64,000 nucleotides of DNA, taken from assembly GCF_900142225.1 (NCBI RefSeq), contig NZ_FRAD01000005.1:124001-188000 (forward strand), in the 5' to 3' direction. Made by a program: the position numbers and the translations under genes. The DNA is from Hathewaya proteolytica DSM 3090. GTDB taxonomy: Bacteria > Bacillota > Clostridia > Clostridiales > Clostridiaceae. How positions within the stretch are numbered: the first letter of the stretch is position 1; every line of letters begins with the position of its first letter. This document shows, in pieces, positions 53,521 to 63,546 of this stretch. Under the pieces are notes generated by a model, which ran no database searches, was not told the DNA's origin, and saw nothing but the letters and a program-made list of their open reading frames with translations.

Positions 53521-55192
53521 AAAAATAATGACCATCTTCATAAAAAACAAGGTAACTGACATTTTCTATCAACTTCTTATATTTTATGTAACGAGAAATG
53601 TCCATATTAAACTTCTCAATGTAGATTTTATCTCCCTTTTTTATGAGGTCTTTTTCAATCAATTCTTCTTTTATTTTATTGACTTCGCTCTTAGTAACAT
53701 CTACTCTTAAGAAGTCAGGTATCCAAGTTTTTTTGTTGTTTATGATGTAATCCATGCGAAGCAAATTTTTAAAAATCACTTGGCCATCCTTGTCTTTTGA
53801 AAAATAACTTTCATTGAAATCCATAAGCAAACCGTAGTACTGAGAAAAGGTAACGCTTCTATGAAAATACCCCTGCTCTAAGGCAAAAACACTGAGTTTT
53901 TCGTAGAAATCAAAAGCACTTTCAAACTTCTCTTCCAGATATGATATGGATAAACTGAACTTAGAACTATTGTAGTATCTATCCACCATGCTCTCTATTT
54001 TCTTAAGTTTCATAAGTTCATGGTAGGATATATACTTAGTCTTTAAGATCTCATAAGGAGGTATGTGGCTGTACACAAGTCCCCACTTATCCTTTTCCTC
54101 TTCCATGACAGTGCCCTTTAGCACCTTAAGAAAACCAAGCTGTATTTCATCAGGCTTTAAAGAATAAACATCATTAAAAGATTTTTTAAAAGAATTGTAA
54201 TCTTCCTCTGGCAGACCTGCAATAAGGTCCAAATGCTGTTTTACGTTGTTACATTGTTTCAAGCTTAACACTTTGTTCATAATATCTTCAAACTTCACAA
54301 ATCTATTTATATCCCTTAAGGTATTTTCGTTGGTACTTTGTACTCCAACTTCAAACTGAAAAAGTCCACTTCTAGCTTTTCCTATTAGCTCAATTTGTTC
54401 TTTTCTTAAAATGTCACTGGAAATCTCAAAATGAAAGCAAGTGTATCCATTGTCATTTTCCATGAGATACTTCCATATCTCCATGGCGTACTCGTGCTTT
54501 GCATTAAAAGTCCTATCCACAAACTTCAGCAATTTAACCTTTTTATCTAGGAAATATTGTAGTTCTTTTTTTACCCTATCTACATGCAAAAATCTTAAAT
54601 TTCTATCTGTAGATGAAAGGCAATACTTGCACCTAAAAGGACATCCTCTAGAGCTCTCGTAATATAGGATTTTGTTGTCCAAATCCTCTTTTTCATCGTA
54701 TGGAAACACCAAATCATTCATATCTATGTTATCCCTTTTACCATGAAAATATGTTTTATTTTTATCCCTATAATATAGACCCTTTATTTGATCTATTTTA
54801 TTTTTTGAAAGCTTGGACTGTATAAACTCTCTATAAGTTTCCTCTCCTTCACCCACTATAACGTAATTAGCCCAATGACAACTTTCCATAAAAGCTTCAG
54901 TGTGGAAAGACACCTCTGGTCCGCCATAGAGTATCTGTATATCTGGATAAACACTTTTTATGAGTTTCCCCAAATCCTTTACCATAGTTACATTCCAGAT
55001 ATAAGTAGAAAAACAAACCAAATCTGGCTTTTCAAAGAGGATGCCCTCTAGAATCTCCTCAATCCTATTGTTTATGGTAAATTCTTTTATACGGCAAGTA
55101 TACGGAAGATCCCTAGTATAATGATCTAAATACCGTAGAGCAAGATTGCTATGTATGTATTGAGAATTCAATGCCACTAATAATACATTCAA
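53507..55192 (-). CDS. B12-binding radical SAM protein (DUF4080 type)
   Basis: A 561-residue protein with an N-terminal cobalamin-binding-like Rossmann domain (LVALNSQYIHSNLALRYL, QILYGGPEVSFH) and a radical SAM core with the iron-sulphur motif CPFRCKYC (C-x3-C-x2-C) around residue 190. The C-terminal 170 residues match the DUF4080-type tail. Such proteins do methyl transfers or rearrangements on unknown substrates; the target here is not known. It starts with TTG, with AGGAAG nine bases upstream. Confidence 0.9.
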   Translation of the reverse strand: MNVLLVALNSQYIHSNLALRYLDHYTRDLPYTCRIKEFTINNRIEEILEGILFEKPDLVCFSTYIWNVTMVKDLGKLIKSVYPDIQILYGGPEVSFHTEAFMESCHWANYVIVGEGEETYREFIQSKLSKNKIDQIKGLYYRDKNKTYFHGKRDNIDMNDLVFPYDEKEDLDNKILYYESSRGCPFRCKYCLSSTDRNLRFLHVDRVKKELQYFLDKKVKLLKFVDRTFNAKHEYAMEIWKYLMENDNGYTCFHFEISSDILRKEQIELIGKARSGLFQFEVGVQSTNENTLRDINRFVKFEDIMNKVLSLKQCNNVKQHLDLIAGLPEEDYNSFKKSFNDVYSLKPDEIQLGFLKVLKGTVMEEEKDKWGLVYSHIPPYEILKTKYISYHELMKLKKIESMVDRYYNSSKFSLSISYLEEKFESAFDFYEKLSVFALEQGYFHRSVTFSQYYGLLMDFNESYFSKDKDGQVIFKNLLRMDYIINNKKTWIPDFLRVDVTKSEVNKIKEELIEKDLIKKGDKIYIEKFNMDISRYIKYKKLIENVSYLVFYEDGHYFSIKN

Positions 55193-55360
55193 CTAATATC
55201 ACTTCCTACTTAATAAGTTTTATTAAAACCGTAAACACGGTTCGCCACACCGTATAGCTTATACTTTATAATATTAGTACATATTCGTAAAATAATCAAT
55301 CATATTGATGAATTTTTTTTCATAATTATATTTTAAGTAATAAATAATGTGGAGGCATAC
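55193..55360. promoter_or_regulatory. Divergent promoter region with small hairpin
   Basis: 168 bases between the radical SAM gene (minus) and the SpoVB-like gene (plus). AACCGT-AAAC-ACGGTT (55227-55242) forms a small perfect hairpin, with an overlapping CGGT...ACCG at 55238-55252. It is AT-rich otherwise. No specific regulator site was recognised. Confidence 0.4.
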
Positions 55361-56866
55361 GTGATTAACGACGATTTTTATAAAAATTCTTTCATTTTGA
55401 CACTTTCCAACTTAAGCACAGCAATCCTAAGATTTCTATTTTCCGTTGTCTTATCAAGAGAGCTAGGTTCCGAGGGTTTAGGTTTATATGCCCTTATAAT
55501 GCCCGTATACGACTTGTTTTGCTGCTTAATTTGCGGTGGAATGGTTACCTCTCTTTCCAAGGAAACTGCCAAGTACTACAACAAAAAGGATTACGCCAAT
55601 CTCATGAAGAGCGTAAAAGTGTCCTTTGTATTTAATCTTATTTGGGGATTATTTGTAACTTCAATATTTCTTCTACTGTGCCCCTTTATATCAAAGCACA
55701 TTATTCAGGACAACAGAAGCATATATCCCCTTTTAGCCATCAGCCCAGCTCTTATACTGGTAGCTCTATCTTCTTTGTTCAAAGGATTTTTCTACGGAAC
55801 ATCAAAGGTAAAAATCCCCTCTATCATAGACATTTTTGAAAAAGCACTGAGGATGATAGCCATAATCGTATTGATGAGAATTATAAATGAAAAAAGCATA
55901 ACATTTACAGTAACCATTACATACATTTCACTGACCCTTGGCGAACTACTAAGCTTCATACTTTTATTTTTTTATTATAAACACAATAGACAAAGATTAT
56001 CAAAGGGAATAATATCAGAGGAACACACAAGGTCTAAAATACTCAAAAGCATACTGATAGCAGCCATACCACTTTGCATAAATGGACTGCTGACCACAGC
56101 CCTCAGTTCCTTTTCAACCCTCATCCTTCCCCGCAGGTTGATTTTAGCTGGCATCACCTACACTGAGGCCTTGAGTGTTATTGGAAAATTTTCAGGAATG
56201 GCACTTACCATAGTGTTCTTTCCCTCATTTATAATTTTGTCATTTTGCACGCTCCTTATTCCGGAGATATCAAAGTACATCGCCTCAAAAGACCTCATAG
56301 GCATGGAAAGAAGGCTGCGACAAGTAATGGAGATCTCATTTTATTTAGGCATGATAAACATGATAATATGCATTGTAATACCAAATCAGCTGGGAATAAT
56401 CTTTTACAGCAGAACAGACATTGCGCCCTATATTGTCTTTTTAGCCGTCAATGCACCAATACTTTATTTATCTTCCTGCACATATAGTATTTTAAATGGT
56501 ATTGGCCTTCAAAGTAAAGTACTTATCAACTCGCTAATTTCATCGGTATTAGAAGTGGTGCTTTTATTTGTACTTCTAGCAAAGCCATCTATAAACATCT
56601 ACGGATACGGCATTGCAATGTTCATAAGCAATATAATATCTTTTGTCATGAACTTTTATTTTATAAACAGATTTTACAAAACAAAATTCACATTAAAGGA
56701 AAATTTAATACCCACGTTGATATGTGCAATTTGCCTCAACATCTCCCTAATCATAAGAAATTATTTCACCTTTATGGACATCTTATCAAAAACTGTTGTC
56801 ATAGTAATTTTAGGCTTTACTTCCTTTATATTCATCACAGTGCACATCAAAAAAAATCTAAATTAA
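55361..56866 (+). CDS. SpoVB-like MVF-family membrane flippase
   Basis: A 501-residue integral membrane protein with about 14 helices, of the SpoVB/MVF/MOP type that moves lipid-linked sugar precursors across the membrane. The N-terminal pattern LSNLSTAILRFLFSVVLSRELGSEGLGLYALIMPVYDLFCCLICGGMVTSLSKETAKY is typical. SpoVB in Bacillus is needed for spore cortex formation. The frame opens at 55349, but GGAGG five bases before GTG 55361 gives MINDDFY and is the start. It is convergent with a second MVF gene. Confidence 0.85.
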   Translation: MINDDFYKNSFILTLSNLSTAILRFLFSVVLSRELGSEGLGLYALIMPVYDLFCCLICGGMVTSLSKETAKYYNKKDYANLMKSVKVSFVFNLIWGLFVTSIFLLLCPFISKHIIQDNRSIYPLLAISPALILVALSSLFKGFFYGTSKVKIPSIIDIFEKALRMIAIIVLMRIINEKSITFTVTITYISLTLGELLSFILLFFYYKHNRQRLSKGIISEEHTRSKILKSILIAAIPLCINGLLTTALSSFSTLILPRRLILAGITYTEALSVIGKFSGMALTIVFFPSFIILSFCTLLIPEISKYIASKDLIGMERRLRQVMEISFYLGMINMIICIVIPNQLGIIFYSRTDIAPYIVFLAVNAPILYLSSCTYSILNGIGLQSKVLINSLISSVLEVVLLFVLLAKPSINIYGYGIAMFISNIISFVMNFYFINRFYKTKFTLKENLIPTLICAICLNISLIIRNYFTFMDILSKTVVIVILGFTSFIFITVHIKKNLN

Positions 56867-56871
56867 ACTAA

Positions 56872-56901
56872 CCCCTGACACTGCATAAACACTGTCAGGG
56901 G
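56872..56901. terminator. Hairpin between convergent MVF genes
   Basis: CCCCTGACA (56872-56880) and TGTCAGGGG (56893-56901) form a GC-rich 9-base stem with a partial inner CTG/CAG. It lies between the convergent MVF genes and is followed on the minus strand by T-rich sequence, but not by a T run on the plus strand. Confidence 0.75.
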
Positions 56902-56910
56902 CAAAGCAAA

Positions 56911-58530
56911 TTAAGTCAACCTGTTTTTTATGAAAGACGGTATAACCTTTAATAGTTTTTTAGGGAACACGTCAAAATCTTTCTTTCTTATGGACTTTGT
57001 CACAGTTAAAACAAAGACATAAACAATAGCCCCCACCACAATGCTTATAACCGTAGCTATAACATTGTTGATGTACACATGTTTAGATATTAATCCAAAA
57101 ACAAAACTTACTACCCTATGGCACAAAATAGCCGCTGCTCCCATGAGAACCGAAGATACCACAATAAGAAAAATTCTCTTTGCCATTTTTATTTTGCACC
57201 TCAAAGTTCTTCTTATACTCAGGCTGTTCATTAAAATGGGAACAAGGTAATAAACGAAGTTGCCGATTAAAATACCGTAAATATTGAAAAAAGGCATTCT
57301 TATAAAAACAATGTCCGCAACTATCTTGCATACAAGGCCAAAAAAAGAATGAAAAGTTACCACATTTATTTTTCCAAAGCCTTGAAGAATAGAAACTTGT
57401 ATCTGGGCCACGGACATTAGTACAATGTTTAAAACTCCCAGTACAAGCAGATTAACTATGACACTATTGTATCCCAAAATCTTGCATATAGGCCCTGAAA
57501 GGCTCATAAGCCCCACAGCACATGGCACAGACACTAGAAAAGTTAACTTGTAAGCGTAGAAAGTATTCTTCCTCAAGTTCTTCATGTCATCTAGTGCTGC
57601 AAACCTTGATATGGCAGGCAGAACCACCACAGACAAGGATGTAATTATGGCAATAGGAACACCCACCAAGGAATTATAGTTAAAAACATTTCCCACAAGA
57701 GCATCAGCGTTCATGCCCATGGTAGGCAGTATTCTAGAGGCAATAATGTTGTCAAAAAGCATACCCATGTTCTGAATTAAAACACATATGGTCATGGGAA
57801 TTGAATACTTTATAACTTTTTTCAAAAGAAGAGCCTTCCTCTTCTGAACCTTTTCCTTTGCATTTATTTTGCTTACTCTTATGGTCTTATCCTTATTGTA
57901 ATAGGAAATAAGGATAAGTAAAGCCACAATGGCTCCAATGGTAGTTCCCGTGGTAGCTCCAGCCACCCCTAACTCTATATCGCCGTATTTTAAGAGAAGG
58001 TATGCGATTAAAAGGCTGAAAACCACATTAAAAACCTGTTCAAAAATCTGTGATACCGCTGTAGGCTTCACATTGCCCCTACCTTGAAAATACCCCCTGT
58101 AGCAACTCAATAGACAGGTTATAAATAAAGTAGGAGACAAAACCTGTAATCCAATTTTTATAGAACTATTTCCAAACATTTTGCTTATAGGACCTGCAAA
58201 GGCAAACAAAGACAAAGACAAAAAAAGTCCCAAAGCAAAAAGAAATAATCTAGTTATCTTAAAGGCATTGACAGCATCCTTGTACCTCTGAAGAGCAAGC
58301 AATTCCGATATATTTTTTGAAATTGCAGAAGGCAGTCCAGTATTGCCGATTACATATACGAAATTAAATACATAATACACGGAGGAGTATATCCCTACTC
58401 CTTCCTCCCCAAGAATTCTTCTTAGAAGAGGATTATAAAATACAGATAAAACTTTTATTAAAAGACCTGCAGCAGTAAGTATGACGAACCCTTTGCCAAA
58501 GGACTGTTTATCGGATGTTTCATCCATCAC
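56911..58530 (-). CDS. YtgP/MurJ-like MVF-family flippase
   Basis: A 539-residue polytopic membrane protein of the MVF family, about 14 helices. The N-terminus SFGKGFVILTAAGLLIKVLSVFYNPLLRRILGEEGVGIYSSVYYVFNFVYVIGNTGLPSAISKN is most like the YtgP group, which supplies MurJ (lipid II flippase) activity in Bacillus. The start is GTG (58530) or ATG (58527) with GGAGG upstream. Lipid II flipping is a reasonable inference, not shown by the sequence. Confidence 0.85.
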   Translation of the reverse strand: MMDETSDKQSFGKGFVILTAAGLLIKVLSVFYNPLLRRILGEEGVGIYSSVYYVFNFVYVIGNTGLPSAISKNISELLALQRYKDAVNAFKITRLFLFALGLFLSLSLFAFAGPISKMFGNSSIKIGLQVLSPTLFITCLLSCYRGYFQGRGNVKPTAVSQIFEQVFNVVFSLLIAYLLLKYGDIELGVAGATTGTTIGAIVALLILISYYNKDKTIRVSKINAKEKVQKRKALLLKKVIKYSIPMTICVLIQNMGMLFDNIIASRILPTMGMNADALVGNVFNYNSLVGVPIAIITSLSVVVLPAISRFAALDDMKNLRKNTFYAYKLTFLVSVPCAVGLMSLSGPICKILGYNSVIVNLLVLGVLNIVLMSVAQIQVSILQGFGKINVVTFHSFFGLVCKIVADIVFIRMPFFNIYGILIGNFVYYLVPILMNSLSIRRTLRCKIKMAKRIFLIVVSSVLMGAAAILCHRVVSFVFGLISKHVYINNVIATVISIVVGAIVYVFVLTVTKSIRKKDFDVFPKKLLKVIPSFIKNRLT

Positions 58531-58574
58531 TCTTCCGTACCTCCAAACTATTTATATTGTTGTAAAAGTAAATT

Positions 58575-59531
58575 TTAGAATCTCATTACATCTTTTTTAA
58601 TCTTTTTAAATATAGGTGGCAAGCTTTCAGCAATGGTTTTGTTCTCAAGATAAGATAAGTTATCACTACAGGACTTAAAAGTCAGCTTATAAGCGTATAA
58701 AAATTGATAGTTCAAGCCATATTTGTTGTAGAAATAATCATTTTCTTTTTTTACACCGTACTTAGGATCTCCGATTATAGGATTGCCGAGGAAACTAAGA
58801 TGTGCCCTTATCTGATGGCTCCTTCCGGTAAGCAATTTGATTTCTATGTATGAGTATATGCCCACGGACTCTAAACTCTTAACTTCCATGGCTATTTTCT
58901 TGCTGTTAGCTTCTTCTTTTAAAGATACCTTGGACTCGTTGGTCTTAGGATTTTTTGTTATATATGCCTCGTAGATCCCGTCCTTTACTCTTCCCTTTAC
59001 TAAAGCAAGGTAGTACTTATCAATATCCCTATTTCTAAGCATCTCATTTAAGGATTTTGTGGCAGCAAAGTTTTTTCCGAAGATCACTATACCTGAAGTG
59101 TTTTTGTCCAATCTATTGCAAGAAGTCGGTCTAAAAGTAAGCTCCTCTTCCTTGTAGTAAAAACCCTTATCCTCAAGATAAGACAATACGTGGTCTGTTA
59201 AAGTTACTTCCCCCACTGCTTTATCACCGTGGACAAGGACACCAGGCCATTTTTCTACAAGAAGCATATTTTCATCCTCATAGGTTATCTTAAGCTTCAT
59301 CTTCTCTATTTTATTGAACTTCTTCACTTGGTGATTAAACTCTATGTTTTCAACATCCACCACATCACCAATTTGAAGCATATATTTTTCCTTAGATTTT
59401 TTTTCATTTACCTTTATGTTTCCCATTCGAATACTTTTGTAAATAGCACTTAAAGGCACATCCTTAAAGTACTTTCTACAAAATTTGTCTAATCTTTGGT
59501 TTCCCTCATTTTCAGTTATATTAATTTTCAT
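58575..59531 (-). CDS. RluA-family 23S rRNA-type pseudouridine synthase
   Basis: A 318-residue pseudouridine synthase. The N-terminal S4 domain (QRLDKFCRKYFKDVPLSAIYKSIRMGNIKVNEKKSKEKYMLQIGDVV) binds RNA, and the catalytic domain has CNRLDKNTSGIVIFGK with the catalytic aspartate (N replaces the more common H before RLD, as in many clostridial members), then LLTGRSHQIRAHLSFLGNPIIGDPKYG. The target RNA position is not known. Length is normal. Confidence 0.9.
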   Translation of the reverse strand: MKINITENEGNQRLDKFCRKYFKDVPLSAIYKSIRMGNIKVNEKKSKEKYMLQIGDVVDVENIEFNHQVKKFNKIEKMKLKITYEDENMLLVEKWPGVLVHGDKAVGEVTLTDHVLSYLEDKGFYYKEEELTFRPTSCNRLDKNTSGIVIFGKNFAATKSLNEMLRNRDIDKYYLALVKGRVKDGIYEAYITKNPKTNESKVSLKEEANSKKIAMEVKSLESVGIYSYIEIKLLTGRSHQIRAHLSFLGNPIIGDPKYGVKKENDYFYNKYGLNYQFLYAYKLTFKSCSDNLSYLENKTIAESLPPIFKKIKKDVMRF

Positions 59532-59587
59532 CCATTTTCAGGCTATAAAATATAGCCACTCCTTTCAAAGTAAATACATGAATTATT

Positions 59588-61633
59588 TTACCATACTTTT
59601 TTCAATAATCCATAGTCAATAACAATTTGTGCGTCAAATTTGCGCTGAATTTTATCTTCAAATAAAACAGTCACAGTTTTTTTCTTTATATTTTTTACAA
59701 CTCCAGTTCCAAAAGCCTGGTGTATCACCTTATCGTTTAAAGAGAACTGGGTGTTGTCCTCTACTTCTACATTTATCTCTTTGAGAAACCTAGAGGGCTC
59801 CATGGGCTTTCCTAACCTACTCTTTACGTAGCTTAGATGTAGAGTGTTTATACTTCTAGTGATACCCACATAAAAAATTCTCCTCTCTTCCTCCAAATCG
59901 CTTTGGGCACCACACTGGCCATAGGGCAAAATTTCCTCATTGCAATTCACTATAAACACATGGGGAAATTCCATGCCCTTCACGCCGTGGATAGTGCTTA
60001 AGAGAACGGCTTCTTCAATTTTTTTGCGGTTTTCCTTTTTGATTTCCGCATCTTTTTTTACACTTTCAATGTGCTGTATAAATTCATCAATGGACTTAAA
60101 TTCCTCCGCAGAATCCACAAATTGCGATACAATAAAAAGTAGTTCGTCCATAGGAATCTTGAACTTTTCACTGTGGGACTTTAGATAATCCTTGTACCCT
60201 AGATCCTGCATAACGCTATTAATAGCACCCTTTAAAGACATTCTATTTAGGTTGTTTACGTATCTTTCTGTGGACTTTATGTCCTTTATCTGAAACACCT
60301 TTAATTCCTTTAAATTGCAAACAATATTGAAGCAGTTCTCCTTGTAAGGATATTCCCTAAGGTTCAAGAGCACATTTCTACCCACATATCGAAAGGGCTT
60401 ATTTATCACACTGCAAAACAATTCTTTGTCGCACATATTTATGCTGAGTTTTAAGTAATTTAATATATCCCTGCAGATAAAATTGTCGTAAAAGTTGTAA
60501 CCTTTATCCGTCACATTAAAGGGAATGCCACTCTTAGTAAAAGTGTCTATGAGCACCCTGCTCTCCTCATTTGTTCTGTACAAAATGGCGTAATGAGAAA
60601 AAGCACCCTCATGGTTTTCCACCTGATTTTTTATGTACCTTGCCAGGTGAAAAGCCTGCTCCCTTTCAGTGATATAAAGATTGCATACCACCTTTCCATC
60701 ATCAGATCTATTTGAACATATTCTTTTTTTATTTCTCATAACATTGTTGCAGATTAAAGCTGAAGAGTATTCCACCACATTCTTTGGACACCTGTAATTT
60801 GTACCCAAGTATGTTTTAAAACCATTTTTGAATTTCTCGTGAAAGTCCACCATGGCATCAGGTCTGGCTCCCCTGAACCCGTAGATACACTGATCCTCAT
60901 CACCTACAGCGAAGACCTTAGAGCCCTCCTCACTGAACATCTGTAAAATGCTAATTTGGAGATTGTCGCAATCCTGAAACTCATCCACTAAAATATATTT
61001 GAAGAGTTTGCTATAGGACTTGAGAATATTTTTGTTGCTCTTTAAAACACTGTACATCTCTTTTTCCAAGTCATCAAAATCATAGTAGTTCTTGCTCTTT
61101 CTGTATTGCTCGTAGCTTTCATAGCATATACTAAATACCTTGCTGTTACAGCCCTCAGGGTGAAACTCCTCCAAAGAGGTATTGGAGCTCTTAAAAAAGG
61201 AGATTAGATTTAATATATCTCTCATTTTGTCTTCACTGACCTCATCATAAATCTTTGTGAGCTCTTTTTTTATCACCTGCCTAGCCTCGTCCTCTGGCAT
61301 GATGTCGAACTTGCGATCTAAGCGCTTTAGTAGTCTATAAAATAGAGAGTGGAACGTGCCAAAAAAAGGTGAGCATTCCCTTCCCGTAAGTCTTTCATAT
61401 CTGCTTTTCATACTTTGTGCTGCGGCCTTTGTAAATGTAATTATTATAATGTTATCTCTGGAAACACCCTTGAGCTGAAAGTAATTTACCCTATTTATTA
61501 TAGTAGTAGTTTTCCCAGAACCTGGAGCCGCTATCACAAGGATATTGTCTTTTTCATTTTTTACAGCCTCTACTTGTTCCCTATCCAAGGAATCCAAATT
61601 AATCATATTTAAAATACCAACTTCCACGTACAT
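59588..61633 (-). CDS. UvrD/PcrA-family DNA helicase
   Basis: A 681-residue superfamily-1 helicase. Motifs in order: Walker A AAPGSGKTTTIINRV, Ia TFTKAAAQSMKSR, II KYILVDEFQDCD, III VGDEDQCIYGFRGA, IV GTNYRCPKNVVEYS, V STIHGVKGMEFPHVFIVNCNEE and VI EERRIFYVGITRS. The C-terminal DKVIHQAFGTGVVKNIKKKTVTVLFED is the PcrA/UvrD-type end. It is a little shorter than classical PcrA. The start is uncertain: ATG 61633, GTG 61627 and ATG 61606 are all possible. Confidence 0.93.
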   Translation of the reverse strand: MYVEVGILNMINLDSLDREQVEAVKNEKDNILVIAAPGSGKTTTIINRVNYFQLKGVSRDNIIIITFTKAAAQSMKSRYERLTGRECSPFFGTFHSLFYRLLKRLDRKFDIMPEDEARQVIKKELTKIYDEVSEDKMRDILNLISFFKSSNTSLEEFHPEGCNSKVFSICYESYEQYRKSKNYYDFDDLEKEMYSVLKSNKNILKSYSKLFKYILVDEFQDCDNLQISILQMFSEEGSKVFAVGDEDQCIYGFRGARPDAMVDFHEKFKNGFKTYLGTNYRCPKNVVEYSSALICNNVMRNKKRICSNRSDDGKVVCNLYITEREQAFHLARYIKNQVENHEGAFSHYAILYRTNEESRVLIDTFTKSGIPFNVTDKGYNFYDNFICRDILNYLKLSINMCDKELFCSVINKPFRYVGRNVLLNLREYPYKENCFNIVCNLKELKVFQIKDIKSTERYVNNLNRMSLKGAINSVMQDLGYKDYLKSHSEKFKIPMDELLFIVSQFVDSAEEFKSIDEFIQHIESVKKDAEIKKENRKKIEEAVLLSTIHGVKGMEFPHVFIVNCNEEILPYGQCGAQSDLEEERRIFYVGITRSINTLHLSYVKSRLGKPMEPSRFLKEINVEVEDNTQFSLNDKVIHQAFGTGVVKNIKKKTVTVLFEDKIQRKFDAQIVIDYGLLKKVW

Positions 61634-61796
61634 TTTTAATTTCCATACATCATAATATATAATTATACCCTATTTCTCAGTATATCTAAACTATAATCTA
61701 TTTTTTAATCATATGTTACTAAATATTGTTGTAACAATTTAAATTTAAGTATAAAATAAAGATAAAAACAATAAATGTTTCAAGGGAGATTTTACA

Positions 61797-63281
61797 ATGG
61801 AGTACAACAGAAAATTTGACATACACAAGGAGAGAAACCTTACAATGTTAGTAGATTTTTATGAACTAACCATGGCAAACGGCTATTTAGAGAGCGGAGT
61901 AGGCAACAAAATCGTCTGTTTTGACATGTTCTTTAGAAGGGTGCCCGACGAAGGCGGTTACTGCATTATGGCTGGAGTAGATCAGCTCATTCAGTACCTA
62001 TCAGAGCTATGCTTTTCAAAAGAAGACATAGATTACTTAAAAAATAAAAATATTTTTTCAGAAAAATTCATTTCATACCTAGAAAATTTTAAGTTTACCT
62101 GTGATGTATATGCAGTACCAGAGGGCACACCAGTGTTCCCCAACGAACCCCTAGTAACGGTAGTAGGACCAGTAATGGAAGCGCAATTCGTGGAAACCAT
62201 GATCCTCCTAACCATTAACCATCAAACCCTAATAGCCACAAAAGCCAACAGAATTTGTCGAGCAGCTGGAGAAAGGCCTGTTTTAGAATTAGGTTCTCGA
62301 AGAGCACAGGGCTACGATGGAGCTATTTTTGGAGCTAGAGCTGCAGTTATAGGCGGATGCTCTGCCACCGCTTGTACCATAGCTGAACAGATGTTCAACA
62401 TCCCCGCCGTGGGAACCATGGCCCACAGTTGGGTACAACTCTTTGACGACGAATACTCTGCTTTTAAAGCATGGGCTGAAGCTTATCCTGACAACTGCCT
62501 TTTGCTAGTTGATACTTACAACGTGCTGAAATCTGGCCTTCCAAATGCAATTAAAGTATTCGATGAAGTTCTAAAGCCTAAGGGAAAAAGACCTGTGGGC
62601 ATAAGAATTGACAGTGGAGACATCACCTATCTTACAAAAGAAGCTAGAAAAATGTTGGATGAAGCAGGCTATAAAGATGCAAAAATCACCATTTCAAACT
62701 CCCTAGACGAATACATCATAAAAAGCGTTTTAAGTGCTGGAGCTAAAATAGACAGTTTTGGCGTTGGAGAGAGACTCATAACCGCAAGATCAGAACCCGT
62801 ATTTGGTGGAGTTTACAAATTGTCTGCAGTGCAAGATACACAGGGTAACTTTATACCGAGAATAAAAATCAGTGAAAACGCTGAAAAAATAACAAACCCC
62901 GGCTTTAAGGACCTTTATAGACTTTACGACAAAAAAACAGGCAAAGCCATTGCAGATCTTATAACACTGCACGGCGAAGAGATAACAGAAGACAAACCTC
63001 TTTGCATCTTCGACGAAGTCCATACTTGGAAAAAGAAGATACTAGAGAATTTCACCGTAAAAAATCTAAGAGAGAAAATCTTCCAAAATGGAAAATGCAC
63101 CTACAAGTCTCCCGATGTAAAAACAATACAAAATTACTGTTCTAAAGAGCTATCTACCCTTTGGCAGGAAGTCCTTAGGTTTGAAAACCCACATACCTAT
63201 TACGTGGATCTTTCAGAAAAGCTATGGCATACAAAAAGAGAACTACTAAACAACTTCTCAAATAAAATTTCAAATATGTAA
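61797..63281 (+). CDS. pncB: Nicotinate phosphoribosyltransferase
   Basis: PncB salvages nicotinate to nicotinate mononucleotide for NAD synthesis. The 494-residue protein has the family motifs LELGSRRAQGYDGAIFGARAAVIGG, PVGIRIDSGDITYL and SFGVGERLITARSEPVFGGVYKL. Length is typical of the large Firmicute form. GGGAGATTTTACA precedes the ATG. It is monocistronic on the plus strand and ended by a strong hairpin. Confidence 0.95.
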   Translation: MEYNRKFDIHKERNLTMLVDFYELTMANGYLESGVGNKIVCFDMFFRRVPDEGGYCIMAGVDQLIQYLSELCFSKEDIDYLKNKNIFSEKFISYLENFKFTCDVYAVPEGTPVFPNEPLVTVVGPVMEAQFVETMILLTINHQTLIATKANRICRAAGERPVLELGSRRAQGYDGAIFGARAAVIGGCSATACTIAEQMFNIPAVGTMAHSWVQLFDDEYSAFKAWAEAYPDNCLLLVDTYNVLKSGLPNAIKVFDEVLKPKGKRPVGIRIDSGDITYLTKEARKMLDEAGYKDAKITISNSLDEYIIKSVLSAGAKIDSFGVGERLITARSEPVFGGVYKLSAVQDTQGNFIPRIKISENAEKITNPGFKDLYRLYDKKTGKAIADLITLHGEEITEDKPLCIFDEVHTWKKKILENFTVKNLREKIFQNGKCTYKSPDVKTIQNYCSKELSTLWQEVLRFENPHTYYVDLSEKLWHTKRELLNNFSNKISNM

Positions 63282-63283
63282 AA

Positions 63284-63322
63284 AGACAAAAAACACTATG
63301 AAACCCATAGTGTTTTTTGTCT
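63284..63322 (+). terminator. Terminator after pncB
   Basis: AGACAAAAAACACTATG and CATAGTGTTTTTTGTCT form a perfect 17-base stem with a 5-base loop, containing a T run on the 3' arm. It is bidirectional and separates the convergent pncB and small Cys-rich genes. Confidence 0.93.
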
Positions 63323-63342
63323 AATTGCACCATATATTTTTG

Positions 63343-63546
63343 CTATATATGTATATACTCCTCTAAAAAATCTCCAAATTTATTTTCTTCTTCGCTTTCT
63401 ACGTATAGTATATCCTCTTCTTCATCGTAATCCTTTTTTGTTTCCAACTGCATAAAAATACAGTCCCCATCTTCTTTGAAAAAACAACATTCTTTAAAAC
63501 AAAACACCTTATCCCTTTTTGTCGTTAAAAACGGACACAATTTCAT
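63343..63546 (-). CDS. Small Cys-rich, acidic protein of unknown function
   Basis: A 67-residue protein with five Cys in the first 30 residues (C4, C16, C20, C21, C29) and a strongly acidic C-terminal half. GGGGTGG four bases before the ATG supports expression. I do not recognise a family; metal or iron-sulphur binding is possible but only inferred from the Cys spacing. Confidence 0.75.
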   Translation of the reverse strand: MKLCPFLTTKRDKVFCFKECCFFKEDGDCIFMQLETKKDYDEEEDILYVESEEENKFGDFLEEYIHI

